64,000 bases of DNA from Micromonospora pisi (GTDB taxonomy: Bacteria > Actinomycetota > Actinomycetes > Mycobacteriales > Micromonosporaceae): positions 8,618,001-8,682,000 of the forward strand of contig NZ_RBKT01000001.1 in assembly GCF_003633685.1 (NCBI RefSeq). The letters are read 5' to 3'. A program made the translations under genes and the position numbers. Positions 1-8,496 of this stretch are shown here, piece after piece. The notes beneath the pieces are model-generated. The model did not search any database, was not told where the DNA came from, and worked only from the letters and a program-made list of their open reading frames with translations. Numbering within the stretch: the first letter of the stretch is position 1; each line of letters begins with the position of its first letter.

Positions 1-945
1 CTGGGCGGCCCGGGCGACCAGTGGGGTCAGCGACTGGGCGTGGTTGACGTGGGTGTGGATGGCGAGGTTGACCCCGCGTCGGGCGGCGGTGCGGGCGACG
101 CGTTCGAGTCCCTCGACGACGTCGGGCTGGAGCCAGTGCTGGGGCAGGCCCATCAGCGCCTTGGTGGCGAGCCGGATGTCGCGGATCGTCTCGATCTCCA
201 GCAGTCGCATCAGGTACGACTCGAGGTTGCGCCATGGCACGTTGGCGACGTCGCCACCGGAGACCACGATGTCGCGTACGCCGGGGTGGGCGCGGAGGTA
301 GTCGATGTGGGCGTCGTAGCGCTCGACCGGTTTGAGGGTGAGCTTGAGCTTGTCGACCGTGGGAGTGGAGTTGCCGACCAGGTCCATCCGGGTGCAGTGC
401 CCGCAGTACTGCGGGCAGGTGGAGAGCAGTTCGGCGAGAACCTTGGTGGGGTAGCGGTGGGTGAGGCCCTCGGCGACCCACATGTCGTGTTCGTGGAGTG
501 AGTCGCGGGTGGCGTACGGGTGGGACGGCCAGTCGGTACGCCGGTCGGAGGCGACCGGGATCATGTAGCGCCGGATCGGATCGGCCAGGAGGGCGTCGGT
601 GGTCACCGGTCCGTCGGGCACCATCGTGTTGATCATTTGTGGTGGGACCAGCATCGACATGGTGGCGAGTGCGGCCTGGTCGGTGGCGAGGTCGGTGTAG
701 AAGTTCTCGTCGACGAGGTCGCCGAGGACGGCGCGGAGCTGTTTGGTGTTCTTGACGCAGTTGACGCGCTGCCACTGGGCGGATTCCCACTGTTCGCGGG
801 TGACGTGGCGCCAGCCGGGGAAGCGGGTCCAGTCGGGTTCGACCAGGGGGCGGCGGCGGTATTCGTAGGGCTGGCCGGCGAGTGGTGGTGGGTTGTCGGC
901 TGGTCGCGGCTGCGGGATGGCCTCAACTGGTTGTGCCTGCGTCAC
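1..945 (-). CDS. kamA: Lysine 2,3-aminomutase (3' end beyond window)
   Basis: This radical-SAM, PLP-dependent enzyme converts L-lysine to beta-lysine, the first step of the fermentative-type lysine pathway. The first 315 codons are present; the C-terminus, including the PLP lysine region, lies left of the window. The GTG start at 945 follows a strong AGAGGAGG ribosome-binding site. The radical-SAM cluster reads CPQYCGHC, giving CxxxCxxC with Cys177, Cys181 and Cys184, and is followed by a TIM-barrel segment with VSGGDVANVP. The gene diverges from kdd across 137 bases. The pairing with kamDE, kdd and kal makes the assignment secure against the EF-P lysylating homologue EpmB. Confidence 0.95.
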   Translation of the reverse strand, partial: MTQAQPVEAIPQPRPADNPPPLAGQPYEYRRRPLVEPDWTRFPGWRHVTREQWESAQWQRVNCVKNTKQLRAVLGDLVDENFYTDLATDQAALATMSMLVPPQMINTMVPDGPVTTDALLADPIRRYMIPVASDRRTDWPSHPYATRDSLHEHDMWVAEGLTHRYPTKVLAELLSTCPQYCGHCTRMDLVGNSTPTVDKLKLTLKPVERYDAHIDYLRAHPGVRDIVVSGGDVANVPWRNLESYLMRLLEIETIRDIRLATKALMGLPQHWLQPDVVEGLERVARTAARRGVNLAIHTHVNHAQSLTPLVARAAQ

Positions 946-1082
946 GGACCCTCCTCTGGCTGCGCGGTACCGGTGACGGCCCGAAGGCTACTGGAAAATA
1001 TCCTGTGAAGGAATTATTCTGCCGGAAGTTTTCCCGCGATGCGATCTGTTGGCAACGTGACTGACTTGGAAGGGGCACTTCG
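946..1082. promoter_or_regulatory. Divergent kamA/kdd control region with paired GGAA-TCC boxes
   Basis: This AT-richer gap holds the start signals of kamA (leftward) and of kdd (rightward; GGAAGGGG ahead of ATG 1083). Two similar imperfect palindromes stand out: GGAAAATATCC at 993-1003 and GGAAGTTTTCC at 1024-1034. Their starts are 31 bases apart, close to three helical turns. That layout suits a dimeric regulator controlling both transcripts, but the regulator is not encoded in view. The operator role is inferred. Confidence 0.45.
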
Positions 1083-2114
1083 ATGACCTCACCCGTGGGG
1101 CTGCACCGTGTGCTTGATCCGGTTGGTGTGTTGCCGCAGGCGGCGTGGCGGCTGGATCCGTACGCGCCGTTGGGGGATGACGAGGTGCGGATCCGGGTCG
1201 AGCGGTTGAACCTCGACGCGGCGAGTTTCCGGCAGTTGTCGGAGAAGCACGGCGGGGATGGGGCGGCGGTCCGGGCCGAGGTGTTGGAGATCATCGGTGA
1301 CCGGGGCAAGATGCATAATCCGGTCACTGGTTCGGGTGGGATGTTGATCGGGGTGGTCGACGAGGTCGGACCGGCGACGCCGCTGCCGGTCAAGCCCGGC
1401 GACCGGGTGGCGACGCTGGTCTCGCTGACGCTGACCCCGCTCGTGGTCGAGGACGGGCTCGCCGGGTGGGACGGGCGGGGCGAGCAGGTGCCGTGCACCG
1501 GTCACGCGATCCTGTTCGCCCGGTCGGTGGTGGCGGTGCTGCCGGAGGAACTCGACCCGCGGCTGAGTCTGGCCGTGCTGGACGTGTGTGGGGCACCGGC
1601 GCTGACTTCCCGGGTGGTGCGCGGTTACCGCTCGCCGTCGGTGGCGGTGTTGGGCGGGGCGGGTAAGAGCGGGTCGCTGGCGTTGGCCGCGGCGCGGCGG
1701 GCGGGCGCCGGTCGTACGGTGGGGGTGGTGCCGGTGCCGGCGGAGCGGGACCGGCTGGCCGCCGCCGGCCTGGCCACGGAGGTCGTGTTGGCCGACGCCC
1801 GGGATCCGGTGGCGTTGGCGGCGGCGGTGACCGGGGCGCTCGGTGGTCCGGCGGACGTCACGGTGGTCTGTGTCGACGTGCCGGGCTGCGAGCATGGGGC
1901 GATCCTGGCGACCGCGGACGGCGGCACGGTGATCTTCTTCTCGATGGCGACGAGTTTCGCGGCGGCGGCGTTGGGTGCGGAGGGGTTGGCCGCGGACGTG
2001 ACGATGCTGGTCGGCAACGGGTACGTGCCGGGTCACGCCGAGTTGGCGTTGGATCTGGTGCGCCAGGACACCGGGGTGCGTGCTCTCTTCGAGGCCCGGG
2101 TCGCGGCAGACTGA
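1083..2114 (+). CDS. kdd: L-erythro-3,5-diaminohexanoate dehydrogenase
   Basis: Oxidises and deaminates 3,5-diaminohexanoate to 5-amino-3-oxohexanoate with NAD(P)+, the third step of lysine fermentation. The 343-residue protein is an MDR-like Rossmann enzyme. It has an N-terminal stretch typical of Kdd (HRVLDPVGVLPQAAWRLDP) and a nucleotide-binding loop VLGGAGKSGSLAL around residues 188-200. ATG 1083 follows GGAAGGGGC. It is the first gene of a rightward operon, and the next gene begins four bases after its stop. Family assignment rests on overall resemblance and on the kam context. Confidence 0.9.
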   Translation: MTSPVGLHRVLDPVGVLPQAAWRLDPYAPLGDDEVRIRVERLNLDAASFRQLSEKHGGDGAAVRAEVLEIIGDRGKMHNPVTGSGGMLIGVVDEVGPATPLPVKPGDRVATLVSLTLTPLVVEDGLAGWDGRGEQVPCTGHAILFARSVVAVLPEELDPRLSLAVLDVCGAPALTSRVVRGYRSPSVAVLGGAGKSGSLALAAARRAGAGRTVGVVPVPAERDRLAAAGLATEVVLADARDPVALAAAVTGALGGPADVTVVCVDVPGCEHGAILATADGGTVIFFSMATSFAAAALGAEGLAADVTMLVGNGYVPGHAELALDLVRQDTGVRALFEARVAAD

Positions 2115-2118
2115 TCGC

Positions 2119-3687
2119 ATGACTTCCCCCTCGACTCTGTACCGCGGCGGCCACCTCTACTGCCCCGGTGATCCGCTGGCGACCGCGTTGCTGGTCCGGG
2201 ACGACCGGATCGTCTGGATCGGCGCGGACGCGGATGCGCCGGTGGCCGATCAGGTGGTGGACCTGGCGGGTGCGTTGGTGACGCCGGCGTTCGTGGACGC
2301 GCATGTGCATGCGACGGACACCGGTCTGGCGTTGTCCGGGCTGGATCTGTCGTCGACCCGGTCGGCGGCGGAGGTGAGCGCGGCGTTGGCGGCCTTCGCG
2401 GCGTCGTTGCCGGGTGACGCGGTGGTGTTGGGGCATGGTTGGGACGAGTCGAACTGGGTTGACCAGCGGCCACCGGACGCGGCCGAGTTGGATCGGGCGG
2501 CGGGTGGCCGGCGGGTGTACCTGTCGCAGGCGTCGATCCACTCGGCGTTGTGTTCCTCGGCGTTGCTGGCGGCCGCGCCGGAGGTGGTGTCGGCGCCGGG
2601 GTACGACGGGTCGGGTTGGTTGCGGCGCGACGCCCACCATGTGGTGCGGGCGTTGGCGTTCGGGTCGGTGACCCGGGAGCAGCGGGTGGCGGCGCAGCGG
2701 GTGGCGTTGGCGCGGGCGGCGTCGTTGGGGATCGCGGCGGTGCACGAGTGTGGTGGTCCGGAGATCTCCGACGAGGTGGACTTCACCGGGGTGTTGGCGT
2801 TGTCCGGTGACGGTGGCCCGGAGGTGTACGGCTACTGGGGTGAGTTGTCCGGTGCGGCGCGGGCGCGGGAGTTGGGCGCGGTGGGTGCCGGTGGGGATCT
2901 TTTCGCCGATGGTGCGTTGGGTTCGCGTACGGCGCATCTGTCGTCGGCGTACCTGGATGGTGCCGAGGGTGGGTGTGGGCACGGGTACGTGTCGGTGGAG
3001 CAGGTCCGGGACCACTTGTTGGATTGTGCGCGGCATGGGATGCAGGGCGGGTTCCACGCGATCGGTGACGCGGCGATCGGGACGGTGCTGGCCGGGTTCG
3101 GTGAGGCGGCGCGGTCGTTGGGGGTGGATCGGTTGCGGGCGGCCCGTCATCGGGTGGAGCACGCGGAGATCATGAGCAAGCGGTTGATCGCGGGTTTTGT
3201 CGAGTACGGGATCGTGGCGAGCATGCAGCCGGCGTTCGACCGGTTGTGGGGTGGTACGGAGCGGATGTACGCCCAGCGTCTGGGGGTGGCGCGGTCGTTG
3301 GATTCGAATCCGATGGGTGCGATGCACGGGGTGGGTGTGACGTTGGCGTTCGGTTCGGATTCGCCGGTGACGCCGTTGGATCCGTGGGGGTCGGTGCGGG
3401 CGGCGATGGCGCATTTCAATCCGGCGCAGCGGATGAGTGCGCGGGCGGCGTTCGCGGCGCATACCCGGGGTGGTTGGCGGGCGGTGTTCCGGGATGACGA
3501 GGGCGTGTTGGCGCCGGGTGCGCCGGCGACGTTCGCGGTGTGGTCGGCGCCGGCTGGTGTGGAGCGGGGGTTGCCGGTGTTGGTGGCCTCGGATGTGGAG
3601 TTGCGGGGGCCGGACGATCCGACGCCGTTGCCGGTGTGTCGGCGCACGGTGTTGCGTGGTCAGGTGATTTACGAGGCGCTCGCCTGA
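2119..3687 (+). CDS. Amidohydrolase 3 (YtcJ-like) family metal-dependent hydrolase
   Basis: A 522-residue amidohydrolase of the YtcJ/N-substituted formamide deformylase type. Visible are the metal motif DAHVHATD near residues 61-68, GHGWDESNW, FADGALGSRTAHLSS, the HAIGDAAIG and RHRVEHAEI segments that supply metal-site histidines, and a late FGSDSPVTPLDP with the catalytic Asp. The start is set at ATG 2119, just after kdd; an upstream in-frame ATG at 2080 would overlap kdd. No step of the known lysine pathway needs this activity. Its place between kdd and kamD suggests action on an N-acylated or cyclic lysine-derived side product, which is inference. Confidence 0.85.
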   Translation: MTSPSTLYRGGHLYCPGDPLATALLVRDDRIVWIGADADAPVADQVVDLAGALVTPAFVDAHVHATDTGLALSGLDLSSTRSAAEVSAALAAFAASLPGDAVVLGHGWDESNWVDQRPPDAAELDRAAGGRRVYLSQASIHSALCSSALLAAAPEVVSAPGYDGSGWLRRDAHHVVRALAFGSVTREQRVAAQRVALARAASLGIAAVHECGGPEISDEVDFTGVLALSGDGGPEVYGYWGELSGAARARELGAVGAGGDLFADGALGSRTAHLSSAYLDGAEGGCGHGYVSVEQVRDHLLDCARHGMQGGFHAIGDAAIGTVLAGFGEAARSLGVDRLRAARHRVEHAEIMSKRLIAGFVEYGIVASMQPAFDRLWGGTERMYAQRLGVARSLDSNPMGAMHGVGVTLAFGSDSPVTPLDPWGSVRAAMAHFNPAQRMSARAAFAAHTRGGWRAVFRDDEGVLAPGAPATFAVWSAPAGVERGLPVLVASDVELRGPDDPTPLPVCRRTVLRGQVIYEALA

Positions 3688-3739
3688 GTCGCCGTCGCGC
3701 TCCGGTGGATTGCCGGGGCGGGTGAGAGGGAGGTATGTC

Positions 3740-5359
3740 GTGACGGGCAAGTTGGCGTTGGACGCGTCGGTGGTGGCTCGGGCGCGGGAGTTGGCGCGTC
3801 GGGCCGGGCAACCGGTGGTGGATCTTGCTCGTGGGCATACGACGGTGTCGGTGGAGCGGGCGGTGTTGCGGCTGGCCGGGGTGACCGGGGCGGATCCGGA
3901 TGGGATTCCCTGGGTGAACCGGCTGGTCGACGCCGTCGTGGGTGAGGTGGGTCTGGGGCGCGGGGTGGCGTTGCCGGTGTTTGACGCGTTGGCCCGGGAG
4001 GGTCTGGCCGGTGGTGAGGTCGGGGCCGGGTTGACGTTGTTGGCGCAGAAGGCGGCGGCCGGGTCGGTGGGTTTTGTGGTGCCGTCGGGGCGGTCGGCGA
4101 CGGCGGCGCGGTCGGCGGCGCGACGGGCGGTCGGTGCGGGTTTGCGGGCGATCGACCGGCGTCGGGTGGAGCGGGAGCGGTTGGTGCGCCGGTACGGGGA
4201 TCCGGTGCGGCGGCCGTGGATCTATCTGATCGTGGCGACGGGGGACATCTACGAGGACATTCCGCAGGCGCAGGCGGCGGCGCGGGCGGGTGCGGATGTG
4301 ATCGCGGTGATCCGGTCGACGGGTCAGTCGTTGTTGGACTATGTGCCGGAGGGGGCGACCCGGGAGGGGTTCGCTGGCACGTACGCGACGCAGGAGAATT
4401 TCCGGTTGATGCGGGCGGCGTTGGATGAGTCGTCGCGGGAGTTGGGCCGGTATGTGCGGTTGACGAATTACGCGTCGGGGTTGTGCATGCCGGAGATGGC
4501 GACGTTGGCCGGCCTGGAGCGGCTGGACATGATGTTGAACGACTCGATGTACGGGATTCTGTTCCGGGACATCAATCCGATTCGTACCTTCGTCGACCAG
4601 CGGTTCTCCCGTCAGGTGCACGCACGGGCGGGGATCATCATCAACACCGGTGAGGACAACTACCTGACCACCGCGGACGCGGTTGACGAGGCGCACACGG
4701 TGACGGTGTCGCAGATGCTCAACGAGTTCTTCGCGCATGAGGCGGGGTTGGCGGACTGGCAGTTGGGGTTGGGGCACGCGTTCGAGATCAACCCGGATGT
4801 GCCGGATTCGTTCCGGTTGGAGTTGGCGCACGCCCTGTTGGCGCGGGAGCTGTTCCCGGATGCGCCGTTGAAGTGGATGCCGCCGACGAAGCACATGACC
4901 GGGGACGTGTTCCGGGGCAACCTGTTGGACGGTTTCTTCAACCTGGCGGGGGCGATGACCGGGCAGGGGATCCTGCTGGTCGGGATGATGACCGAGGCGG
5001 TGGTGACGCCGTGGCTGTCCGATCGGGACATCGCGCTGCAGAACGTGCGGTACGTGTTGGATGCCGCCGGTGGGTTGCACGAGGATTTTGTGCCGGCACC
5101 GGGTGGGTTCATCCAGTCGCGGGCGGCGCGGGTGCTCGACGAGGCGGTGGAGCTGCTGTCGAGGATCGCCGATGACACGTTGTTGAACGCGATCGCCGAG
5201 GGCACGTTCGGGATCATGAAACGTCCGGCGGACCGGGGCAAGGGTCTCGACGGGGTGGCGGCGCACGCGGAGGGTTACTACAACCCGGCCACGGAGCTGC
5301 TGGAGCGGGACCAGGCGGCCGGGGTGCCGGCGGCCCGGTCGGCGGAGGTCGTGGCGTGA
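3740..5359 (+). CDS. kamD: beta-lysine 5,6-aminomutase, alpha (large) subunit
   Basis: Large, PLP- and adenosylcobalamin-binding TIM-barrel subunit of lysine 5,6-aminomutase, which moves the terminal amino group of beta-lysine to give 3,5-diaminohexanoate. It has 539 residues, near the family size of about 520. GTG 3740 is chosen because GAGAGGGAGG lies at 3724-3733; an upstream in-frame ATG at 3710 lacks such a site. The barrel segments WIYLIVATGDIYEDIP (about residue 160) and LDMMLNDSMYGILFRDINP (about 260) are well conserved. It overlaps kamE by four bases (GTGA), implying translational coupling of the two subunits. Confidence 0.95.
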   Translation: MTGKLALDASVVARARELARRAGQPVVDLARGHTTVSVERAVLRLAGVTGADPDGIPWVNRLVDAVVGEVGLGRGVALPVFDALAREGLAGGEVGAGLTLLAQKAAAGSVGFVVPSGRSATAARSAARRAVGAGLRAIDRRRVERERLVRRYGDPVRRPWIYLIVATGDIYEDIPQAQAAARAGADVIAVIRSTGQSLLDYVPEGATREGFAGTYATQENFRLMRAALDESSRELGRYVRLTNYASGLCMPEMATLAGLERLDMMLNDSMYGILFRDINPIRTFVDQRFSRQVHARAGIIINTGEDNYLTTADAVDEAHTVTVSQMLNEFFAHEAGLADWQLGLGHAFEINPDVPDSFRLELAHALLARELFPDAPLKWMPPTKHMTGDVFRGNLLDGFFNLAGAMTGQGILLVGMMTEAVVTPWLSDRDIALQNVRYVLDAAGGLHEDFVPAPGGFIQSRAARVLDEAVELLSRIADDTLLNAIAEGTFGIMKRPADRGKGLDGVAAHAEGYYNPATELLERDQAAGVPAARSAEVVA

Positions 5360-6129
5360 GCGGCCCGGTGGTGCGGCCGTACGGGGACACGACCGGGGAC
5401 GGCATGGTGCAGGTGTCGTTCACGTTGCCGGTGCCGCATGACAAGCGGGCGGAGGGGGCGGCGCTGCAGTTGGCAGCGAAGATGGGCCTGGAGCCGGCGA
5501 TGCTGGTGCACGCGAAGCCGATGGGTGACGGGTTCACCTTCTTCGTGGTGTACGGGCGGGTGAACCACCTGGTGGATCTCGACGCGGTACGGGTGGTGGA
5601 GCGCGACTTTCCGCTGTTGTCGGCGAAGGAGGTCAACGCGTTGGTGAGGTCCGGGCTGCGGCGGAAGTTGTCGGTGGTGGGCGCGTGCATCGGCACGGAC
5701 GCGCACACGGTCGGGATCGACGCGATCCTCAACGTCAAGGGTGTGGCGGGGGAGAAGGGCCTGGAGTACTACCGGGAGCTGAGGGTGACGAACCTGGGGG
5801 CGCAGGTGAGTGTGCCGGAGTTGGTGGAGGCGGCCCGGGTGGAGAAGGCGGACGCGGTGCTGGTGTCGCAGGTGGTGACGCAGCGGGACGCGCATCTGCA
5901 CAACACCCGGGAGATGTCGGCGGCGTTCCGGGAGGCGATGCCGGCGGGGCGGCGGCCGTTGCTGATCGTCGGTGGGCCCCGGTTCGACGAGTTGATGACC
6001 GGTGAGCTCGGTGTCGACCGGATCTTCGGGCGGGGTACGACGCCGCGTGAGGTGGCGAGTTATCTGGTGCACGAGCTGGTGGTCAACCGGGGTGGCCGGG
6101 TCGGTGCGGAGAAGGTGGCGGGGCGATGA
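5356..6129 (+). CDS. kamE: beta-lysine 5,6-aminomutase, beta (cobalamin) subunit
   Basis: Small subunit carrying the base-off cobalamin-binding Rossmann domain. The DxHxxG signature is DAHTVG, Asp115 to Gly120, with His117 as the lower cobalt ligand. Lys128 sits 11 residues later, the same offset as between His133 and the PLP-binding Lys144 in the clostridial enzyme, so both cofactor residues appear intact. There are 257 residues. The GTG start lies inside the kamD stop overlap, and the 3' end overlaps kal by ATGA. Confidence 0.95.
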   Translation: MSGPVVRPYGDTTGDGMVQVSFTLPVPHDKRAEGAALQLAAKMGLEPAMLVHAKPMGDGFTFFVVYGRVNHLVDLDAVRVVERDFPLLSAKEVNALVRSGLRRKLSVVGACIGTDAHTVGIDAILNVKGVAGEKGLEYYRELRVTNLGAQVSVPELVEAARVEKADAVLVSQVVTQRDAHLHNTREMSAAFREAMPAGRRPLLIVGGPRFDELMTGELGVDRIFGRGTTPREVASYLVHELVVNRGGRVGAEKVAGR

Positions 6130-6554
6130 GTGACGAGCGGGTCGGGTTGACGGTGACGCACCGGCGGTACGTGCCGTACGGGCACGCGCACTACGCCGGG
6201 GCGCTGGTCGACGGGGCGTACGCGTTGGGGTTGTTCGGGGACGTGGCGACGGAGGTGTGTATCCGTACGGACGGCGACGAGGGGTTGTTCGCCTCGTACG
6301 ACGAGGTGCAGTTCCGGGCGCCGGTGCGGGCGGGGGACGTGGTGGAGGTGGTGGCGACGGTGACCCGGGTCGGTAACCGGAGCCGGACGATCGACTTCGA
6401 GTGTCGGGTGGTGTGCCGGGGGCGGCCCGAGCGGGGTGAGTCGGCGGCGGTGGTGCTGGATCCGCCGTTGGTGGCGGTGACCGCGACCGGGACGGTGGTG
6501 GTGCCCGCGCCGCCGCCGGGCGGGGCGCCGGGTGCGGTGGTCCGGCCGTTGTGA
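6126..6554 (+). CDS. kal: 3-aminobutyryl-CoA ammonia-lyase (hotdog fold)
   Basis: Removes ammonia from L-3-aminobutyryl-CoA to give crotonyl-CoA. The 142-residue protein is a single hotdog domain with the typical opening HRRYVPYGHAHYAGALVDGA and a FASYDEVQFRAPVRAGD segment of the thioesterase/dehydratase type. Start ATG 6126 overlaps the kamE stop, and its own stop overlaps the next start (GTGA). The preceding enzyme of the route, kce, is not seen here and may lie left of kamA or elsewhere. Confidence 0.9.
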   Translation: MSDERVGLTVTHRRYVPYGHAHYAGALVDGAYALGLFGDVATEVCIRTDGDEGLFASYDEVQFRAPVRAGDVVEVVATVTRVGNRSRTIDFECRVVCRGRPERGESAAVVLDPPLVAVTATGTVVVPAPPPGGAPGAVVRPL

Positions 6555-7909
6555 CCGGGTACGCGGTCTGCGCCGATGTCGGGTCGACGTTCACCAAGGT
6601 CGCGGTGGTGGAGTTGGTCGACGGGGCGGTGGTGGGTGCGGCGGTGCGGCCGACGACGGTCGGTTCCGATGTGCTGCATGGGCTCGACGCGGCGGTCGCG
6701 GCGGCGACGGCCGGGGTTCGGGGTGCGGCCCGGTCGCCGTGGTACGTGTGTTCGTCGGCGGGTGGTGGGTTGCGCCTGGCGGTGGTCGGGTACGAGCGGT
6801 TGGTGACGGCGCGGGCCGGGGAGCAGGTGGGTCTGTCGGCCGGGGCGCGGGTGGTGCACGTGGGTGCGGGGCCGCTCGACGGGACCGGGCTGGCCGAGTT
6901 GCGGGCGGCGGCACCGGATGTGGTGCTGCTGGTCGGTGGGACCGACGGCGGGGACGGTGAGGTGCTGCTGCACAACGCGACCCGGTTGGCGGGGGCGCGG
7001 TGGCGGGTGCCGGTGGTGGTCGCCGGGAACGTGGACGTACGGCCGGCGGTTGTCGAGGTGCTGGCGCGTCGAGGTGTGCCGGTGACGGTGGCGGAGAACG
7101 TGTTGCCGCGGATCGGGGTGTTGGCGCCGCGGTCGGCGCGGGCGGCGATCCGGGACGTGTTCCTGCGGCATGTGATCGGCGGGAAGCGGCTGTCACGGGG
7201 TGGCCGGTTCGCCCGGCTGGTACGGGCGGCGACCCCGGAGGCGGTGTTGACCGGGGTGGAGCTGCTCGCCGACCATCTCGCGGGTGACCTGGTGGTGGTC
7301 GACGTGGGTGGGGCGACCACGGATGTGTACTCGGTCCTGACGCCGGACGAACGCGACGGTGGGCCGGCGCGGGCGGTGGCGGGGATGTTGTGGCGGGCCC
7401 GCACGGTCGAGGGTGATCTGGGTATGCGGTGGAGCGCCCCGGGGGTGGTACGGGCGGCGGCGGCGGAGCGGATGCTGTCTGCGGACGAGTCACGGGCGCT
7501 GGAGACGGCGGCGGTCGCACGGGCGGAGGATCCGGGGTTCGTGGCCACGGATCCGGTCGAGTGGGCGGTGGACCGGCGGATCGCGCAGTTGGCGGCGACG
7601 GTGGCGTTGCGGCGCCATGCCCGGGGTGCGGCGGCCGGCGACGGGGGTGGTCGGGATCTGCGCGACGTCCGGTTGATCATTGGTTCGGGAGGTGTTCTGC
7701 GCCACGCCGGGCCGGGCGAGGCGGCGACGGTGCTCGACGCGGTCCTGGCCGATCATGGTGGTGGCTGGGCGTTGCCGAGGGCCGCGACACCCGTCGTCGA
7801 TGATCAGTACGTGCTGGCCGCCGCGGGTCTGCTGGCGGATCGGGAGCCGGTGGCGGCGGTGTCCCTGCTGCGACGGCATCTGGTCGGGACGGTCCCGGCA
7901 CGGGACTGA
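6551..7909 (+). CDS. GlmL/MutL-like ASKHA ATPase, presumed aminomutase chaperone
   Basis: A 452-residue actin/Hsp70-fold ATPase of the GlmL (glutamate mutase L) family. It begins with the phosphate loop VCADVGSTFTKV and carries a second ATP-binding element VVDVGGATTDVYSV near residue 250. Members sit beside B12-dependent aminomutases and are thought to reactivate them or exchange damaged cobalamin. As the last gene of the kam operon, coupled to kal by a 4-base overlap, it most likely serves KamDE. The role is inferred from family and context. Confidence 0.88.
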   Translation: MTGYAVCADVGSTFTKVAVVELVDGAVVGAAVRPTTVGSDVLHGLDAAVAAATAGVRGAARSPWYVCSSAGGGLRLAVVGYERLVTARAGEQVGLSAGARVVHVGAGPLDGTGLAELRAAAPDVVLLVGGTDGGDGEVLLHNATRLAGARWRVPVVVAGNVDVRPAVVEVLARRGVPVTVAENVLPRIGVLAPRSARAAIRDVFLRHVIGGKRLSRGGRFARLVRAATPEAVLTGVELLADHLAGDLVVVDVGGATTDVYSVLTPDERDGGPARAVAGMLWRARTVEGDLGMRWSAPGVVRAAAAERMLSADESRALETAAVARAEDPGFVATDPVEWAVDRRIAQLAATVALRRHARGAAAGDGGGRDLRDVRLIIGSGGVLRHAGPGEAATVLDAVLADHGGGWALPRAATPVVDDQYVLAAAGLLADREPVAAVSLLRRHLVGTVPARD

Positions 7910-7966
7910 CCGGCGACTCGCGGGGCGCGACACGCCGGTTTCGCCGGGACGACTGGCCGCTGGCAG

Positions 7967-7997
7967 TTGACACGGCCGGGGGGGCACCACGTACCGT
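7967..7997 (+). promoter_or_regulatory. Candidate promoter for the 8.0-8.3 kb transcript
   Basis: A perfect TTGACA lies at 7967-7972 and TACCGT at 7992-7997, with a 19-base spacer (18 if GTACCG is used). The predicted start is near 8004. No convincing open reading frame follows before the terminator at 8265-8298, so the transcript would be non-coding. Confidence 0.4.
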
Positions 7998-8003
7998 CTT
8001 TGA

Positions 8004-8298
8004 GTCCTACTACGGGAAGCGGCTGTTGTTCGCTTCGTCCCTTCGTCCGCTGGCCGAGCGACTGGTTTCGATGTCGCAGCGGCCAGGTCCAGCGGGCGGG
8101 GGTCGGCGGGGCGGCGCGAACCGGCCGCGGTTACCGGTGTTTGGGCAGGACGACGTGCGCGGCCAGTAGACAACGGCCTGACGGGGACAGCCAGTCCTCC
8201 TCCGGTCGGTCCGAAGGTCGTGACGGGTCGCCTCTGCCACACCGGCCGGGAAGGGCCTGGGAGCATCGGGGCGCGGCCAGTGGCCGCGCCCCGATTTT
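8004..8298 (+). ncRNA. Candidate structured non-coding RNA between the kam operon and lnt
   Basis: The 590-base gap between the GlmL-like gene and lnt has a promoter-like pair at its left and a very strong intrinsic terminator at its right, with no credible coding frame between. The predicted RNA of about 295 nt contains a long stem at 8051-8085 (TGGCCG plus GCGAC pairing with GTCGC plus CGGCCA around a 10-base loop). It does not show the landmarks of RNase P RNA or tmRNA. The alternative is a long untranslated leader or operon tail ending at the terminator. Confidence 0.35.
8265..8298 (+). terminator. Intrinsic terminator upstream of lnt
   Basis: A perfect 14-bp stem (8265-8278 with 8282-8295, core GGGGCGCGGCC) with a 3-base AGT loop runs straight into TTTT at 8295-8298. 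It is the strongest Rho-independent signal in the window and isolates lnt from upstream transcription. Confidence 0.85.
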
Positions 8299-8496
8299 GT
8301 CGTCCCGGTGGCTGGCGTGACCGGCCCGGCGCCGTCCGGGCCGTGGTGTCGGTTTCCCCTGGTGCCGGGCTGGTGACACGGGCTGGACCCACTGGTGGCC
8401 CGAGAGGTGGCGGTGGGTACGGGTCGGGCCGGTAGCCTTCGCCGGGGAGATCCGCCGCCGTACCGTCGGTGGCGGCCGAATGGGCGGTGAGGCCAG

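Noticed and set aside
946-1082. Cobalamin or lysine riboswitch ahead of the B12-dependent lysine genes
   Set aside because: The gap is only 137 bases and shows no B12-box-like or lysine-riboswitch-like conserved elements.
3416-5266. Long minus-strand open frame opposite kamD
   Set aside because: Arg/His/Pro-rich translation with no domain; it is the antisense of a conserved gene, as expected in high-GC DNA.
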